A DNA stretch of 64,000 nt, taken from positions 20,459 to 84,458 of the forward strand of contig WIAL01000065.1 in NCBI GenBank assembly GCA_015519975.1. The letters are read 5' to 3'. Source of the DNA: Hydrogenothermaceae bacterium. Lineage in GTDB: Bacteria > Aquificota > Aquificia > Aquificales > Hydrogenothermaceae. Of this stretch, positions 37,504 through 47,160 are shown piece by piece (position 1 is the first letter of the stretch; every line of letters starts with the position of its first letter). The notes beneath the pieces are model-generated. The model saw only the letters and a list, made by a program, of their open reading frames with translations, did not search any database and had not been told where the DNA came from. The position numbers and the translations under genes are program-made.

Positions 37504-37633
37504 AAAAGATATTTTATTCTGTATTTTTTATTATTTAGGTTATATAGCAATAGGAGGAGCTTTACTTGCAGGCTTTTTTATTTTTTCAGACTGGATGAAA
37601 AGAAAAAGACAGGAAGAACAGGAGGGAAAATAA
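37496..37633 (+). CDS. 45-residue single-helix membrane peptide
   Basis: This short gene starts at ATG 37496 with GGAGG seven bases upstream. It overlaps the end of the flavoprotein gene by eight bases, and its TAA stop is followed at once by the ATG of the second proton ATPase. The product has one hydrophobic helix (about 8-30: YYLGYIAIGGALLAGFFIF) and a highly basic then acidic tail with KRKRQEEQEGK. I do not recognise a family. The placement, good ribosome site and tight packing argue that it is real and made together with the ATPase. Small one-helix peptides such as KdpF, sarcolipin and phospholamban modulate other P-type ATPases; a similar role here is inference. Confidence 0.65.
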   Translation: MCEKDILFCIFYYLGYIAIGGALLAGFFIFSDWMKRKRQEEQEGK

Positions 37634-40303
37634 ATGACTGTTATTGATGAAGTTAAAGATAAACCTGTAGGAGAGGTAATTAAAGAATTTCAAACAGATT
37701 TAAAAAAAGGACTGTCTGAAGAAGAAGTAAAAGAACGACTGAAAAAATACGGACTAAATGAGATACCAGAGAAAGAGGAACCACTCTGGCACAGGATATT
37801 TCGGCGTTTTTGGGGCCCTATTCCGTGGATGATTGAGATAGCAGCTATCCTTTCTGCATCTGTTCAAAAGTGGGAAGATTTTACAATCATAATGATTCTT
37901 CTGTTTGTGAATGCAGGCGTTGATTTCTGGCAGGAGCACAAAGCTCTTTCTGCCCTGAAAGTTTTAAAAGAAAAACTTGCTAAGAAGACGATAGTCCTCA
38001 GAGACGGTGTCTGGAAAGAAATAGATGCACGGTATGTTGTTCCAGGTGATGTGATAAAACTGAAAATAGGAGACATTATTCCTGCTGATGTTAAACTTGC
38101 AGAAGGGGATTTTATCCTTGTGGATCAATCTGCCCTTACAGGTGAGTCTCTTCCTGTTACTAAAAAAGCTGGAGATGTTGCCTATGCAAACTCTATTGTA
38201 AAACAGGGAGAAATGATTGCAGTCGTAGTTGCAACTGGACTTAATACATACTTTGGAAAAACAGTAAAACTTGTAGCAAAAGCGGAGAGAGAGCAACGTT
38301 CACACTTTCAAGAGATGGTTATTAAAGTTGGAAACTTTTTAATAGTGCTTACACTTATAATTGTTGCTTTGATGATTTTATTTGAGTTAAATCGAGGTGC
38401 TGACTGGAAAGAACTGCTAAGATTTTCACTTGTTTTAACGGTAGCAGCTATTCCTGTTGCACTACCTGCCGTCTTAACTGTTACTATGGCAATAGGAGCT
38501 TTATACCTTGCAAAGCGTCAGGTTATTGTAAGTAGACTCGCATCAATAGAAGAGTTGGCAGGGGTAGATGTTCTTTGTTCTGATAAAACAGGAACATTAA
38601 CAAAAAACCAAATGACAACATCAGTTCCATTTACTGTAGATGGATATAAATCTGAAGATCTTATGTTTTATGCGGCTTTAGCATCAAAAGAAGAAAACAA
38701 AGACCCTATTGAAATTCCAATATTTGATTGGCTAAAAGAACACAATCTTTATGAAAAAGTAAAAAAATGTAAGCAAAAAAAGTTTATCCCTTTTGACCCT
38801 GTAAGAAAAAGAACAGAGGCTTTAGTGGAATGTGATGGTAAAGAAATAGTAGTTACAAAAGGAGCACCTCAAGTAATTATAGAACTTTGCAATCCATCAG
38901 AATTTAATAAAGAAGTAGCTTATCAAAGAGTAGAAGAGTTTGCTGAAAACGGCTTTAGGACATTAGGAGTTGCATATAAAAAACCTGAAGAAGAAGAGTT
39001 TCATTTTGTAGGTCTGATTCCTCTATTTGATCCTCCAAGAGAAGATTCAAAACCGGCTATTGAGGAAGCTAGAAAATACGGTGTAGAAGTTAAAATGGTA
39101 ACTGGAGATAATATAGCAGTTGCCAAATATATAGCAAAAATTTTAGGTATTGGAGATAAGATTTACAGTGCAAGAGAACTTCGTGGACAAACCTATGAAG
39201 AGTATGTTGTACTTGCAAAAGTAATAACAAAAGCTCTTTTAGAAGTTGAAGAAAATCTTTCAGAAGAAGAAGCAGAAAAAAGAGCTCAAAAAATCGCAAA
39301 ACTTGTGGAAAAAGAGCTTGAAAATACTAAACTTCCTGTTGGAACAGTAAAAAGACACGAATCAGAAATCATCAAGATCATCGAAGAAGCAAACGGTTTT
39401 GCTGAAGTATTCCCTGAAGATAAATATTTTATTGTTGATAAACTTCAAAAAGCCGACCATATAGTTGGAATGACAGGTGATGGTGTTAATGACGCACCAG
39501 CACTTAGAAAAGCTGATGCAGGAATAGCAGTTTCTAATGCAACCGATGCTGCCCGTGCTGCAGCAGACCTTGTTTTACTCGCACCTGGTTTGATGGTTAT
39601 TGTAAAAGCTATAGAAATAGCCCGTCAGATATTTGGACGAATGGAAGCATACACAATATACAGGATTGCTGAAACGATAAGGGTTGTTTTCTTTATGGCT
39701 TTATCCATTATGATATTCCAGTTTTACCCTGTTACTGCTTTAATGATTATTCTCTTAGCATTGTTAAACGATATACCAATCCTATCTATAGCCTATGACA
39801 ATGCTAAAATATCCCCAAAACCTGTTCGGTGGGATATGTATGAGATAAATATAATGGCTTTCTGGCTGGGAGTGGCAGGGGTTATATCTTCATTCACATT
39901 ATTCTTCTTATTAGTGGAATACTGGAAATTACCTGAAGATTTAATCCAGTCTATAATCTTTACAAAACTTGTAGTTGCAGGACACGGAACGATTTACAAC
40001 ACCCGTGTTAAAGACTGGTTCTGGAAAAAACCATGGCCTTCACCAATTCTTTTTGTAGCGACTTTTGGAACAAGAATTTTAGGAACATTTATAGCTGTTT
40101 ACGGATTTGGTCTGATAACTCCTGTTGGCTGGGGCTGGGCATTGTTTATATGGGGATATGCGATGGTATGGTTCTTCTTTAACGATGCTGTAAAAATGGC
40201 TATTTTAAAAATGTACTGGGAAAAGAAATTTTTCTTTGCTCCAGGGCATTTTACGTGGTTAAAGAAAGAAATGGGTGAAAAAGTAGAACAAGGACATAGT
40301 TAA
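37634..40303 (+). CDS. P3A-type plasma-membrane H+-ATPase, copy 2
   Basis: This 889-residue paralogue of the ATPase at 32504 aligns without gaps through most of its length: TGES (169-172), D317 in DKTGTLTK, LLND aspartate near 713, PVALPAV and TGDGVND are all kept. The same extra charged insert (about 518-583) is present but its sequence has diverged. Stretches of near-identical DNA are shared with copy 1. CAGGAGGG precedes the ATG, which directly follows the small membrane peptide. It is followed by an NRAMP-like carrier with no gap. Proton export is the likely role; difference in regulation between copies is unknown. Confidence 0.88.
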   Translation: MTVIDEVKDKPVGEVIKEFQTDLKKGLSEEEVKERLKKYGLNEIPEKEEPLWHRIFRRFWGPIPWMIEIAAILSASVQKWEDFTIIMILLFVNAGVDFWQEHKALSALKVLKEKLAKKTIVLRDGVWKEIDARYVVPGDVIKLKIGDIIPADVKLAEGDFILVDQSALTGESLPVTKKAGDVAYANSIVKQGEMIAVVVATGLNTYFGKTVKLVAKAEREQRSHFQEMVIKVGNFLIVLTLIIVALMILFELNRGADWKELLRFSLVLTVAAIPVALPAVLTVTMAIGALYLAKRQVIVSRLASIEELAGVDVLCSDKTGTLTKNQMTTSVPFTVDGYKSEDLMFYAALASKEENKDPIEIPIFDWLKEHNLYEKVKKCKQKKFIPFDPVRKRTEALVECDGKEIVVTKGAPQVIIELCNPSEFNKEVAYQRVEEFAENGFRTLGVAYKKPEEEEFHFVGLIPLFDPPREDSKPAIEEARKYGVEVKMVTGDNIAVAKYIAKILGIGDKIYSARELRGQTYEEYVVLAKVITKALLEVEENLSEEEAEKRAQKIAKLVEKELENTKLPVGTVKRHESEIIKIIEEANGFAEVFPEDKYFIVDKLQKADHIVGMTGDGVNDAPALRKADAGIAVSNATDAARAAADLVLLAPGLMVIVKAIEIARQIFGRMEAYTIYRIAETIRVVFFMALSIMIFQFYPVTALMIILLALLNDIPILSIAYDNAKISPKPVRWDMYEINIMAFWLGVAGVISSFTLFFLLVEYWKLPEDLIQSIIFTKLVVAGHGTIYNTRVKDWFWKKPWPSPILFVATFGTRILGTFIAVYGFGLITPVGWGWALFIWGYAMVWFFFNDAVKMAILKMYWEKKFFFAPGHFTWLKKEMGEKVEQGHS

Positions 40304-41524
40304 TTGAAAGAAAGTAAAAAAAGGTTAAGAAATTTAAAAAAGCTTGGACCTGGAATAATAACTGGCGGGGCTGGGGACGATCCTGCCGGTATTCTTACAT
40401 ATACTATTGTTGGAGCTACAACAGGATTTTCCCAGTTGTGGTTAATGCTTTTGTCAACTCCTATGATGATTGCCGTTCAAGATACAGCAGCAAAATTAGC
40501 CCTTGTTACAGGGAAAAGTCTGCCGGAAATACTTAATGCTTATTATTCAAGAAAACTTACATATTTTATTGTCTTAAGTCTTGCGGTAGCTAATATTTTT
40601 ACAATAGGAGCAGATTTGGAAGCAATTGCAGCTATTCTTGAGATAATAACAGGGATTAAGGCAATTTACTTATTAATTCCTATTACATTTTTAATTGCTT
40701 ATTTAGTCATATTTAAAGCTTATAAAACAGTTAAAAAAGTTTTAATAGTCCTTACATCTTTACTTGCTGTTTATATTATTTCTGCTATTCTTGCTAAGCC
40801 AGATTTAAAACAGATGATTCTTGACACCTTTATTCCACAAATAAAACCTGATTTAGCTTTTATTCTTGCTGCACTTGGACTTTTGGGTACCACTATTTCT
40901 CCTTATATGATTTTCTGGCAGGCATCTGAAGAGAAAGAAGAACATGCAACAGTTTCACAGGCAAAAGTTATGGAAGCAGATACAGCCCTTGGAATGATTT
41001 ATTCTAATGTTATTGCTTACGCAATTATTGTATCTTCTGCAGTTATACTATTTGGACATAAAGAAATTCAGACTATAGCAGATGCAGCACTTGCACTTAA
41101 GCCTGCTGCTGGAGAATATGCATTTTTATTATTTAGTATAGGAGTTATAGTATCTGGATTCCTTGCAATACCTGTTTTAGCTGGTTCTACAGCTTATGCT
41201 GTAGCAGATACATTTGGATGGCGTGAGGGAATGGATAACAAAGTAAGTGATGCAAAAGGATTTTATTTAGTATTTTTAGGTTCTTTGTTTGTGGGAGATT
41301 TGATTAATTTATCTGGTATATCTACAGTTGATGCTCTTTATTACAGCCAAATTTTTGATGGAACATTATTGCCTATATTAAGTGGATTATTATTTGTTTT
41401 GGGAAATAATAAAAAAATATTAGGAAAATACATAAATAAAAAGTTTAATAATGTATTTTTAATACTGACATTTATAGTCTCTATTATTGCCACAATTTAT
41501 ATGTTTTATACCTTATTGACTTAA
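40304..41524 (+). CDS. NRAMP-like transporter of the non-canonical DDPxG/SPY clade
   Basis: This 406-residue protein has about eleven membrane helices and starts at TTG right after the ATPase stop, with AAGGA upstream. Helix 1 reads GPGIITGGAGDDPAGILTY and helix 6 TTISPYMIFWQASEE. The canonical NRAMP metal site is DPGN in helix 1 and A-x2-MPHN in helix 6; here the asparagine and the key methionine are both replaced. This matches a widespread divergent clade whose substrate has not been settled. Calling it a Mn/Fe importer would be unsafe. Confidence 0.85.
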   Translation: MKESKKRLRNLKKLGPGIITGGAGDDPAGILTYTIVGATTGFSQLWLMLLSTPMMIAVQDTAAKLALVTGKSLPEILNAYYSRKLTYFIVLSLAVANIFTIGADLEAIAAILEIITGIKAIYLLIPITFLIAYLVIFKAYKTVKKVLIVLTSLLAVYIISAILAKPDLKQMILDTFIPQIKPDLAFILAALGLLGTTISPYMIFWQASEEKEEHATVSQAKVMEADTALGMIYSNVIAYAIIVSSAVILFGHKEIQTIADAALALKPAAGEYAFLLFSIGVIVSGFLAIPVLAGSTAYAVADTFGWREGMDNKVSDAKGFYLVFLGSLFVGDLINLSGISTVDALYYSQIFDGTLLPILSGLLFVLGNNKKILGKYINKKFNNVFLILTFIVSIIATIYMFYTLLT

Positions 41525-41541
41525 TTAATTGGAGGTAAAGT

Positions 41542-42825
41542 TTGACAGAAGCCCAGCTTGGAGAACTGCTTTTAATATTAGCTCTTTTATTCGGTCTCAG
41601 TTATGCCCTTGGGGGCCTTCTCCTAAAAGCAAGAATTCCTGTTATCTTAGGTGCCCTTTTTGTTGGAATGGGAATTCATTACACAACCATTGTTGACAGG
41701 ATCCTTACAAACGGGGCAACAGCAACAGGATTTAATTTCCTTGCAGAACTTGGAGTTTTATTCCTGCTATTTTATATTGGTCTTCAGATAGACTTTTCTG
41801 AAATGAAAAAGCTCAGTAAAGATATAATCTGGGCTACTGTTTTAAATACAGCATTTCCTTTTTTGTTCGGTGTTCTTGTTATGCTTCTTTTAGGGTATGG
41901 ATGGCTGATTGCCTTTGTTATCGGGCTAACAAGGATGCCAACGGCTGAAGCTGTTATTGTTCCGATTTTAGATGAGTTTAATCTGATAAAAACCAGAGTT
42001 GGTAGTTTTATTGTAGGGGCAGGAGTCCTTGATGATGTGATTGAGGTTTTCCTTGTGGCTGTTGTTTCCATATGGATAGCACAGGCAACTGGAACTCACA
42101 TGAGCGTTGAAAGGGAAATTGGGGATGTTGTTTTAGGAACGGTTATTTTCATAATAGCAACCTTTGTTGTTTATAAATGGATTATAAAGCCTATTTCACA
42201 CTGGCTAAAGCCAAAACCTGCAAATCTTGTTCTTCTCAGTATGTTTATTCTTCTCGCCTTCGGTGGATTTTCCCAATATGTGGGACTTGGACTTGTTGTC
42301 GGTGCAATCGTTGCAGGAATAATAATGAGACCTGCTTTAAATGCAGCAAAAAATATAGGCGAAGAAACTGTTCATGTTTTAAGGGCTATAAGTTATGGAT
42401 TTTTCGGTGTGGTTTTCTTTTTATGGATTGGTCTCAGTGTTGATTTAACAGGATTATTTGAACATCCAGAACTTGCGATACTTCTTTTCCTTGCTGCGTT
42501 TGTAGGTAAGTTAGTAGGCATATTTTTAATGGTTCCTATGAAAAAAATAACTGTAAAAGAAGCATGGACAATCGGCATTGGACTTAATGCAAGACTTACA
42601 ACCGAAATAATAGTGGCCAAACTTCTTTACGATGCCCATCTGATAGATGTTGAACTGTTTACTGCTTTAGTGGCAGCTTCTTCTGTTTCTACAGTTGTTG
42701 TTCCAGTTTTATTCACTCTCTTTGTAAGGATGTGGGGCAAAGAACTTCAAGCTCCACCTGTTCTTGAAGTTAGTGAGGAACACATAAAAACCAAAAAACT
42801 TCATGATTTTAAAGGTGAAAGCTGA
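41542..42825 (+). CDS. CPA2-family cation:proton antiporter
   Basis: This 427-residue membrane protein has about thirteen helices and starts at TTG, with GGAGG six bases upstream. The antiporter core is seen in GLTRMPTAEAV and GAGVLDDVIEVFLV; the double aspartate points to an electrogenic NapA-like mechanism rather than the electroneutral ND type. There is no RCK/TrkA-N domain, unlike KefB/C. It would exchange Na+ or K+ for protons, using the gradient made by the adjacent pumps. It overlaps the calcium-type ATPase gene by one base. Confidence 0.85.
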   Translation: MTEAQLGELLLILALLFGLSYALGGLLLKARIPVILGALFVGMGIHYTTIVDRILTNGATATGFNFLAELGVLFLLFYIGLQIDFSEMKKLSKDIIWATVLNTAFPFLFGVLVMLLLGYGWLIAFVIGLTRMPTAEAVIVPILDEFNLIKTRVGSFIVGAGVLDDVIEVFLVAVVSIWIAQATGTHMSVEREIGDVVLGTVIFIIATFVVYKWIIKPISHWLKPKPANLVLLSMFILLAFGGFSQYVGLGLVVGAIVAGIIMRPALNAAKNIGEETVHVLRAISYGFFGVVFFLWIGLSVDLTGLFEHPELAILLFLAAFVGKLVGIFLMVPMKKITVKEAWTIGIGLNARLTTEIIVAKLLYDAHLIDVELFTALVAASSVSTVVVPVLFTLFVRMWGKELQAPPVLEVSEEHIKTKKLHDFKGES

Positions 42826-45539
42826 TGACTGAGAAAAAGACCTTAGAAAATAAATACGACTGGGCAGCTTTAAAAGTAGAAGATGTAATAAAAGCTTTAA
42901 AAACAGATCAAGAAAAAGGTCTATCATCTAAAGAAGCAGAAAAAAGATTAAAAAAATATGGACTAAATCAATTACAAAAATATAAAAAAGCCACGTGGTA
43001 TGAAGTTTTAGCCAGACAGTTTATAGATGTTTTGATTATTATTCTTTTAATTGCTGCTGGAATTTCTATTTTGATTGGTGAAATTGGAGATGCTCTTACG
43101 ATTCTTGCCATCGTTATATTAAATGGAATACTTGGTTTCGTTCAGGAATGGAAAGCAGAAAAAGCAATAGAAGCCCTTCAAAAAATGCTTTCCCCAAAGG
43201 CAAAGGTTATTCGGGATGGAAAACAGATAGAAATTGATTCTAAATATATCGTTCCTGGGGATATTGTTGTTCTCCAGATAGGAGATAAAGTCCCTGCAGA
43301 TTTACGGCTTATTGAAGCCATTAACCTGAAAGCAGATGAATCACCGCTTACAGGAGAATCTGTCCCTGTTCATAAATCCGTTGAACCAGTGAAACCTGGA
43401 ACTTCCCTTGCAGCAAAATCTTCTATGGCCTGGATGGGAACAAGTATAGTTAATGGAGTCGGAAAAGGTGTTGTAGTCGCAACAGGAATGGAAACAGAAT
43501 TCGGAAAAATAGCAAAACTTACCCAAACGGTAGAAACAAAACCAACACCACTACAAAGAAAATTAGCAGTATTGGGAAAACAGCTTGGGGCAATATCTAT
43601 AGCTATATCGGTGATTGTTGCTGTTGTTGGATGGATAGCAGGAAAACCTCTTTTTGAGATGTTTATGACAGGTGTATCCCTTGCTGTTGCAGTTGTTCCT
43701 GAAGGTCTTCCTGCAGTTGTTACCATCACCCTTGCCCTTGGCGTAAAAGCAATGGTAAGGAGAAAAGTCCTTTTAAGAAGACTTCAGGCTGCAGAAGCTC
43801 TCGGCTCTGCACAGGTGATATGCACAGATAAAACAGGAACACTGACCAAAAATGAAATGACAGTAAGGAAAATATGGCTTCCTGATGGATGGATAGATGT
43901 TACAGGATATGGATATGACCCTGCTGGACATTTTGAGATAAACGGTAAAAAAATTGATTACCATAAATATCCTGACCTTTTAGAGCTTCTAAAAACGGGA
44001 ATGATATGTAACCACGCAAAGCTTATACACGATGAAAAAGGATGGCACATACAGGGAGAACCTACTGAGGCTGCATTAATCGTTGCTGCCTACAAAGCAT
44101 GGCTTTCTGTTCCTGACCTGAAACATTACACAGAATTTTCATTTAACTCAATAAGAAAGAGAATGACTGTGATTGTTAACGAAGATGGGAAAAAAGTTGC
44201 TTATACAAAAGGTGCTCCTGAAGTAATAATAGAAAGATGTTCAAAGATTTTGGAAAATGGAAAAGAAAGAAAGCTCACAGAAGAAGATAAACAGAAATTT
44301 ATTCAGGCATACAAACAGATGGCTGAAAATGGTCTGAGAACACTTGCCCTTGCTAAAAGAATTCTACCTGAAAATATAAAACTAACAGAAGATGAAGTAG
44401 AAAAAGACCTTACTCTTTTAGGTGTTGTCGGTATGATAGACCCTCCAAGACCTGAAGTTCCACCTGCAATTGAGCTTGCCAAAAAAGCAGGAATTAAAGT
44501 AATCATGATAACAGGAGATGCACCTGAAACAGCTCTTGCCGTAGCGAAGAAAATAGGGCTCCCTGCTAAAAAGGCTATTTTAGGACAGCAGCTTAAAAAT
44601 ATGTCAGATGAAGAACTTAAAGAATTATTAAAAGAGGATGTTATATTTGCAAGAACAACCCCTGAAAATAAACTGAGAATTGTTACTGTTTTACAGGAAG
44701 AAGGCTTGATTGTCGGAATGACGGGAGACGGTGTAAACGATGCACCTGCATTGAAGAAAGCTGATATTGGAATTGCAATGGGACTGAGAGGAACAGATGT
44801 GGCAAAAGAGGCTGCAGATGTTATACTTCTTGATGATAATTTCGCCTCAATAATCGGAGGAGTTGAGGAAGGAAGAAGACAGTATGACAACATTCAAAAA
44901 TTTGTTAGATACCTGTTATCTTCAAACACAGGTGAAGTTATTGCCATTTTCTCCAATGTGATAATTGGAGGGCCTTTAATTCTTTTACCTGTTCAGATCT
45001 TATGGATGAATCTTATTACAGATGGAATGACTGCCGTTGCCCTTGGCGTTGAGCCTGCTGAGAAAGGAATAATGGAAAGACCTCCGCGGTCTCCAAAAGA
45101 GCATATCCTTGACTGGAAAGGAATTGCAATGATTGTTCTTTTAGGTTCTTATATTGGTCTTGCTACACTCTGGCTATTCCATCATTACCTTGAAAAAGGT
45201 GGGGCAGAAGCTGTAATGACTGCACAGACTATGGCATTTACAGGAATTATAATCCTTGAAAAAATGAATGTGTTTAACTTCCGTTCTCTTGTAGCTCCTA
45301 TGAAATACATAGGATTTTTCTCAAATCCATGGCTTTTACTTGCATGGACAATAACAGTTAGTTCTCAGGTTGCTGCAGTCTATGTTCCATTCTTACAAAA
45401 GGCACTCCACACAGTTCCTCTAAAACTTGAAGATTGGGGACTGATCTTTGCAGTGGCAATTCCAATTTTCCTTGTGGTCGAAGCTTATAAATGGATAAGA
45501 TGGAAAAAAGATAAAAAAAATACAGAGGTTAGGAAATGA
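42825..45539 (+). CDS. P2A-type (SERCA-like) calcium ATPase
   Basis: This 904-residue P-type ATPase has a cation-ATPase N-terminal domain, TGES (176-179), D335 in DKTGTLTKNEM, and the helix-4 VPEGL motif (291-295), which supplies E309 of SERCA. The helix-6 NLITDGMTAVALG matches the N-x2-TD calcium ligands. These features fit the P2A class, exporting Ca2+ or Mn2+ from the cytoplasm. It differs clearly from the P3A pumps upstream. It starts on the last base of the antiporter gene and overlaps the permease by four. Confidence 0.9.
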   Translation: MTEKKTLENKYDWAALKVEDVIKALKTDQEKGLSSKEAEKRLKKYGLNQLQKYKKATWYEVLARQFIDVLIIILLIAAGISILIGEIGDALTILAIVILNGILGFVQEWKAEKAIEALQKMLSPKAKVIRDGKQIEIDSKYIVPGDIVVLQIGDKVPADLRLIEAINLKADESPLTGESVPVHKSVEPVKPGTSLAAKSSMAWMGTSIVNGVGKGVVVATGMETEFGKIAKLTQTVETKPTPLQRKLAVLGKQLGAISIAISVIVAVVGWIAGKPLFEMFMTGVSLAVAVVPEGLPAVVTITLALGVKAMVRRKVLLRRLQAAEALGSAQVICTDKTGTLTKNEMTVRKIWLPDGWIDVTGYGYDPAGHFEINGKKIDYHKYPDLLELLKTGMICNHAKLIHDEKGWHIQGEPTEAALIVAAYKAWLSVPDLKHYTEFSFNSIRKRMTVIVNEDGKKVAYTKGAPEVIIERCSKILENGKERKLTEEDKQKFIQAYKQMAENGLRTLALAKRILPENIKLTEDEVEKDLTLLGVVGMIDPPRPEVPPAIELAKKAGIKVIMITGDAPETALAVAKKIGLPAKKAILGQQLKNMSDEELKELLKEDVIFARTTPENKLRIVTVLQEEGLIVGMTGDGVNDAPALKKADIGIAMGLRGTDVAKEAADVILLDDNFASIIGGVEEGRRQYDNIQKFVRYLLSSNTGEVIAIFSNVIIGGPLILLPVQILWMNLITDGMTAVALGVEPAEKGIMERPPRSPKEHILDWKGIAMIVLLGSYIGLATLWLFHHYLEKGGAEAVMTAQTMAFTGIIILEKMNVFNFRSLVAPMKYIGFFSNPWLLLAWTITVSSQVAAVYVPFLQKALHTVPLKLEDWGLIFAVAIPIFLVVEAYKWIRWKKDKKNTEVRK

Positions 45540-47128
45540 AAAAAATAGGATTCTGGGAAGCCTACTCGATCGGCGTAGGTGGTATGATAGGTGGAGGAAT
45601 TTTTGCGGTTCTTGGTCTTACCATTCTTCTGGCAAAGGGAGCTGCACCTGTTGCATTTATCTTTGCAGGAATAATAGCTCTTTTAACATCTTATTCGTAT
45701 GCAAAGCTATCTGTTAGATATCCATCTGAAGGCGGGACTGTTGAATATCTTGTTAGGGCATTCGGCAATAACATTTTTACTGCTTATCTGAACACACTTT
45801 TACTCGCAAGTTATGTGATAATGCTGTCCCTTTACTCTTATGCTTTTGGTAGTTATGCTTCTGCATTGTTCCTAGGATATGAAATGGAAATTGCAAAAAA
45901 GCTTTTCATTGTATTTGTTATTGTATTTTTCACTGTAATAAATGCACTTGGAGCTTATATAAGTGGTAAAGCTGAAGATGTTATGGTTTTTATGAAAGTT
46001 GGAATTCTACTGTTTTTCTCTGCTCTTGGATTTTTAACAGGGGATTTTTCAAAGCTGTCGCCTGAACACTGGGAAAGCATTATAAAAATAATGACAGGTG
46101 GTCTTATCATATTTCTTGCTTATGAAGGTTTTGAACTTATAGCAAATACCGCACAGGATGTGAAAGATCCCGAAAAAACACTTCCAAAAGCTTTTTATGC
46201 TGCAGTTACGACTGTTATTTTTGTGTATGTTCTTGTTTCTGCTGTTGCAGTTGCCAATCTTACATATGAGCAGGTTCAAAAGTACCAGGACTACGCCCTT
46301 GCTGTTGCTGCAAAACCTTTTTTAGGTCAGGCAGGTTTTGTTCTTATTGGAATTGCTGCTCTTTTATCAACAGCTTCGGCTATAAATGCTACTCTTTACG
46401 GTAGTGCAAGGGTAAGTTATCTAGTAGCTAAATTCGGAGCACTTCCTAAAAATGTAACAAAATATGTATGGAAACACGCAACAGAAGGACTTGTAATTTT
46501 AGCTATTTTAACAATAATCTTTGCTACAACATTTAATCTTGAGAATATATCTATAGCAGGAAGTTTAGGGTTTTTAATTATTTTTGCAGGTGTAAATCTT
46601 GCAAACGTTAAGCTTGCTCAATACACAGATTCCAATAGATTTATTTCTTTGATTGCATTTTTATTGTGTATTATTTCTATAATTGTTTTAATCGGCTATA
46701 ACCTTAAAACAAATCCTGATGCTCTTGGCTCGTCGTTTGTTGTATTGGTGCTAACCTTGTTATTTGAAATTTCTTATAGATTTTTTACAAAAATAAAGAT
46801 AAAAGAGTATATAGATTGGAGATTAGAAGAAGGGGAAAAATTATTACAAAATTATGAAAAAATAATTCCTCAAATAAAAGATACAATCAAAGAGAGATAT
46901 ACAGATGCTGAAGTGTATTTAACAGGAAAGCTAGCTGAAAAAGGTAGAGAAAAAGCTGGACATCTAAATTTAATTGTATTAACAGATAAGAAAATTGAAA
47001 ATGAGGAAAAAGAAGAAGAAGATTTAAAAAAATCTTTGAATTTAAAAACTCATCATCCTGTTCATATTAAATTTCTAAGAAAAGAGGAAAAAGAAAAAAT
47101 ACCGAAAGACAGTAAAAAAATTGGATAA
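45536..47128 (+). CDS. APC-family permease with C-terminal nucleotidyltransferase-like domain
   Basis: This 530-residue protein has about twelve membrane helices with the APC signature SIGVGGMIGGGIFAVLG in helix 1 and LAYEGFELIANTAQDVKDPEKTLPKA in the helix 6-7 area. APC permeases carry amino acids, polyamines or organic cations. After the last helix, residues about 430-530 form a soluble tail. The part from about 453, DAEVYLTGKLAEKG with NLIVLTDKK, resembles the core of minimal nucleotidyltransferases, but the GS and DxD catalytic residues are lost. It may be a regulatory domain. The gene overlaps the Ca-ATPase by four bases and ends the island. Confidence 0.8.
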   Translation: MKKIGFWEAYSIGVGGMIGGGIFAVLGLTILLAKGAAPVAFIFAGIIALLTSYSYAKLSVRYPSEGGTVEYLVRAFGNNIFTAYLNTLLLASYVIMLSLYSYAFGSYASALFLGYEMEIAKKLFIVFVIVFFTVINALGAYISGKAEDVMVFMKVGILLFFSALGFLTGDFSKLSPEHWESIIKIMTGGLIIFLAYEGFELIANTAQDVKDPEKTLPKAFYAAVTTVIFVYVLVSAVAVANLTYEQVQKYQDYALAVAAKPFLGQAGFVLIGIAALLSTASAINATLYGSARVSYLVAKFGALPKNVTKYVWKHATEGLVILAILTIIFATTFNLENISIAGSLGFLIIFAGVNLANVKLAQYTDSNRFISLIAFLLCIISIIVLIGYNLKTNPDALGSSFVVLVLTLLFEISYRFFTKIKIKEYIDWRLEEGEKLLQNYEKIIPQIKDTIKERYTDAEVYLTGKLAEKGREKAGHLNLIVLTDKKIENEEKEEEDLKKSLNLKTHHPVHIKFLRKEEKEKIPKDSKKIG

Positions 47129-47160
47129 TATAAGTTATGTAAAACTGTAAAAGGTGAAAA

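Noticed and set aside
44303..44893. A 196-codon minus-strand frame inside the calcium-type ATPase gene.
   Set aside because: It mirrors conserved ATPase codons and has no recognisable domain or start signal.
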